Below, piece after piece: positions 63,519 to 64,000 of a stretch of DNA of 64,000 nt. The number at the start of each line of letters is the position of its first letter. Position 1 is the stretch's first letter. This stretch comes from Eremophila alpestris peregrina. Its lineage: Eukaryota > Chordata > Aves > Passeriformes > Alaudidae. The notes under the pieces are model-generated. The model worked only from the letters and a program-made list of their open reading frames with translations, made no database searches and was not told the origin of the DNA. The position numbers were made by a program, and so were the translations under genes. Location of the stretch: NCBI GenBank assembly GCA_009792885.1, contig WMCF01000008.1:18301434-18365433 (forward strand). The letters are read 5' to 3'.

Positions 63519-63897
63519 GTGAGAAAATATGCTCTTTAGACAGACATTTTACAATATTTTGATCTAGCTACTCATTCTGGTTTATTTCTAAGAAAGATAA
63601 TAAAATCAGTTAATCTGTTCTCAGCATTGAGTAAGGTAGGTTAGTACTTTCCCACTTAGAGAGAAAAATTGAAATTTAAGACTCTGGGCATTCTGTGACA
63701 TTACTGATAAACCTTAAAATATATACCTGTCAGCATTTGTGACATGCATAATTTGTTCTTATATATAAATTAATCAAATAACAGTCAGGAATACTTATTC
63801 TTGAAATGATTTTTTAAACTACCAGTGAAGCAAAAGGATTTCGGTTCCTATGAAATCTTGTTTGAGTTTTATATCTTTTTGTTTGCTTGTTTTCCAG

Positions 63898-64000
63898 AAA
63901 AAAAAAAGAAGGAAGATAAAATTTTTCAACCAACCTAATTTCTCACTAGGGAAGTCAATAAAGCTAAAGCTAATATTACAGATAGCTAGAGGAAAGAGAA
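63898..64000 (+). CDS. Possible exon running off the window edge
   Basis: A strong acceptor, TTTGTTTGCTTGTTTTCCAG, ends at 63897. Joined in phase 0 to the exon ending at 63518, the frame stays open for 34 codons to the window end, starting with a lysine-rich run encoded by ten A. The A-rich start makes the frame sensitive to length error. Without the downstream sequence this cannot be confirmed. Confidence 0.2.

Noticed and set aside
1..64000. CRISPR arrays, tRNA and rRNA genes, prokaryotic operons
   Set aside because: No regularly spaced repeats, no tRNA A/B box or cloverleaf, no rRNA blocks; composition and repeats indicate vertebrate (bird) DNA.

Overview
This window looks like bird nuclear DNA. 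It is AT-rich and intron/intergene-like, and it carries at least six CR1 LINE fragments. Some have the avian CR1 3' end (TCATAGAATCATAGAAT on the + strand for minus-strand copies). It also has LTRs that resemble avian endogenous retrovirus families. I favour a neoavian, possibly passerine, genome; the family matches come from remembered consensus patterns, not a search. There are no bacterial-type operons, no CRISPR array and no tRNA or rRNA that I can see. Almost every open reading frame is short and looks like chance.

Layout: 1-10.5 kb is mostly unique sequence with one CR1 (1.0 kb) and a possible minus-strand 3'-terminal exon at 3.2-3.7 kb. At 10.57 kb lies a collapsed LTR and at 18.6-19.1 kb an ERVL-like LTR region. 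CR1 copies lie at 21.9-22.4 (minus) and 23.85-24.54 kb (plus). At 30.7 kb is a 55-base poly-A run, then an ERVK-like LTR at 31.4-31.7 kb and a CR1 at 35.7-36.2 kb. The only CpG-dense spot is 39.1-39.4 kb, inside a cluster of five AP-1 type sites, and is the best promoter candidate. A long polypyrimidine tract follows at 40.9 kb. CR1 fragments lie at 43.4 and 45.2 kb.

The right third holds two assembly-level oddities. At 46.05-46.88 kb a ~350 bp segment occurs twice, separated by a truncated ERVK-like LTR and a single n. At 57.35 kb a complete Nextera mate-pair junction (two head-to-head Tn5 mosaic ends) sits between two identical 63-base repeats. Further right are a decayed gag-like remnant (58.0-58.4 kb), a near full-length solo LTR (58.99-59.58 kb), and two possible plus-strand exons at the extreme right edge (63.40-63.52 and from 63.90 kb), which may belong to a gene continuing beyond the window.

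I found no convincing new biological system. The strongest observations are the adapter artefact, the duplicated locus with and without an LTR, the CpG/AP-1 region and the candidate exons at both ends.
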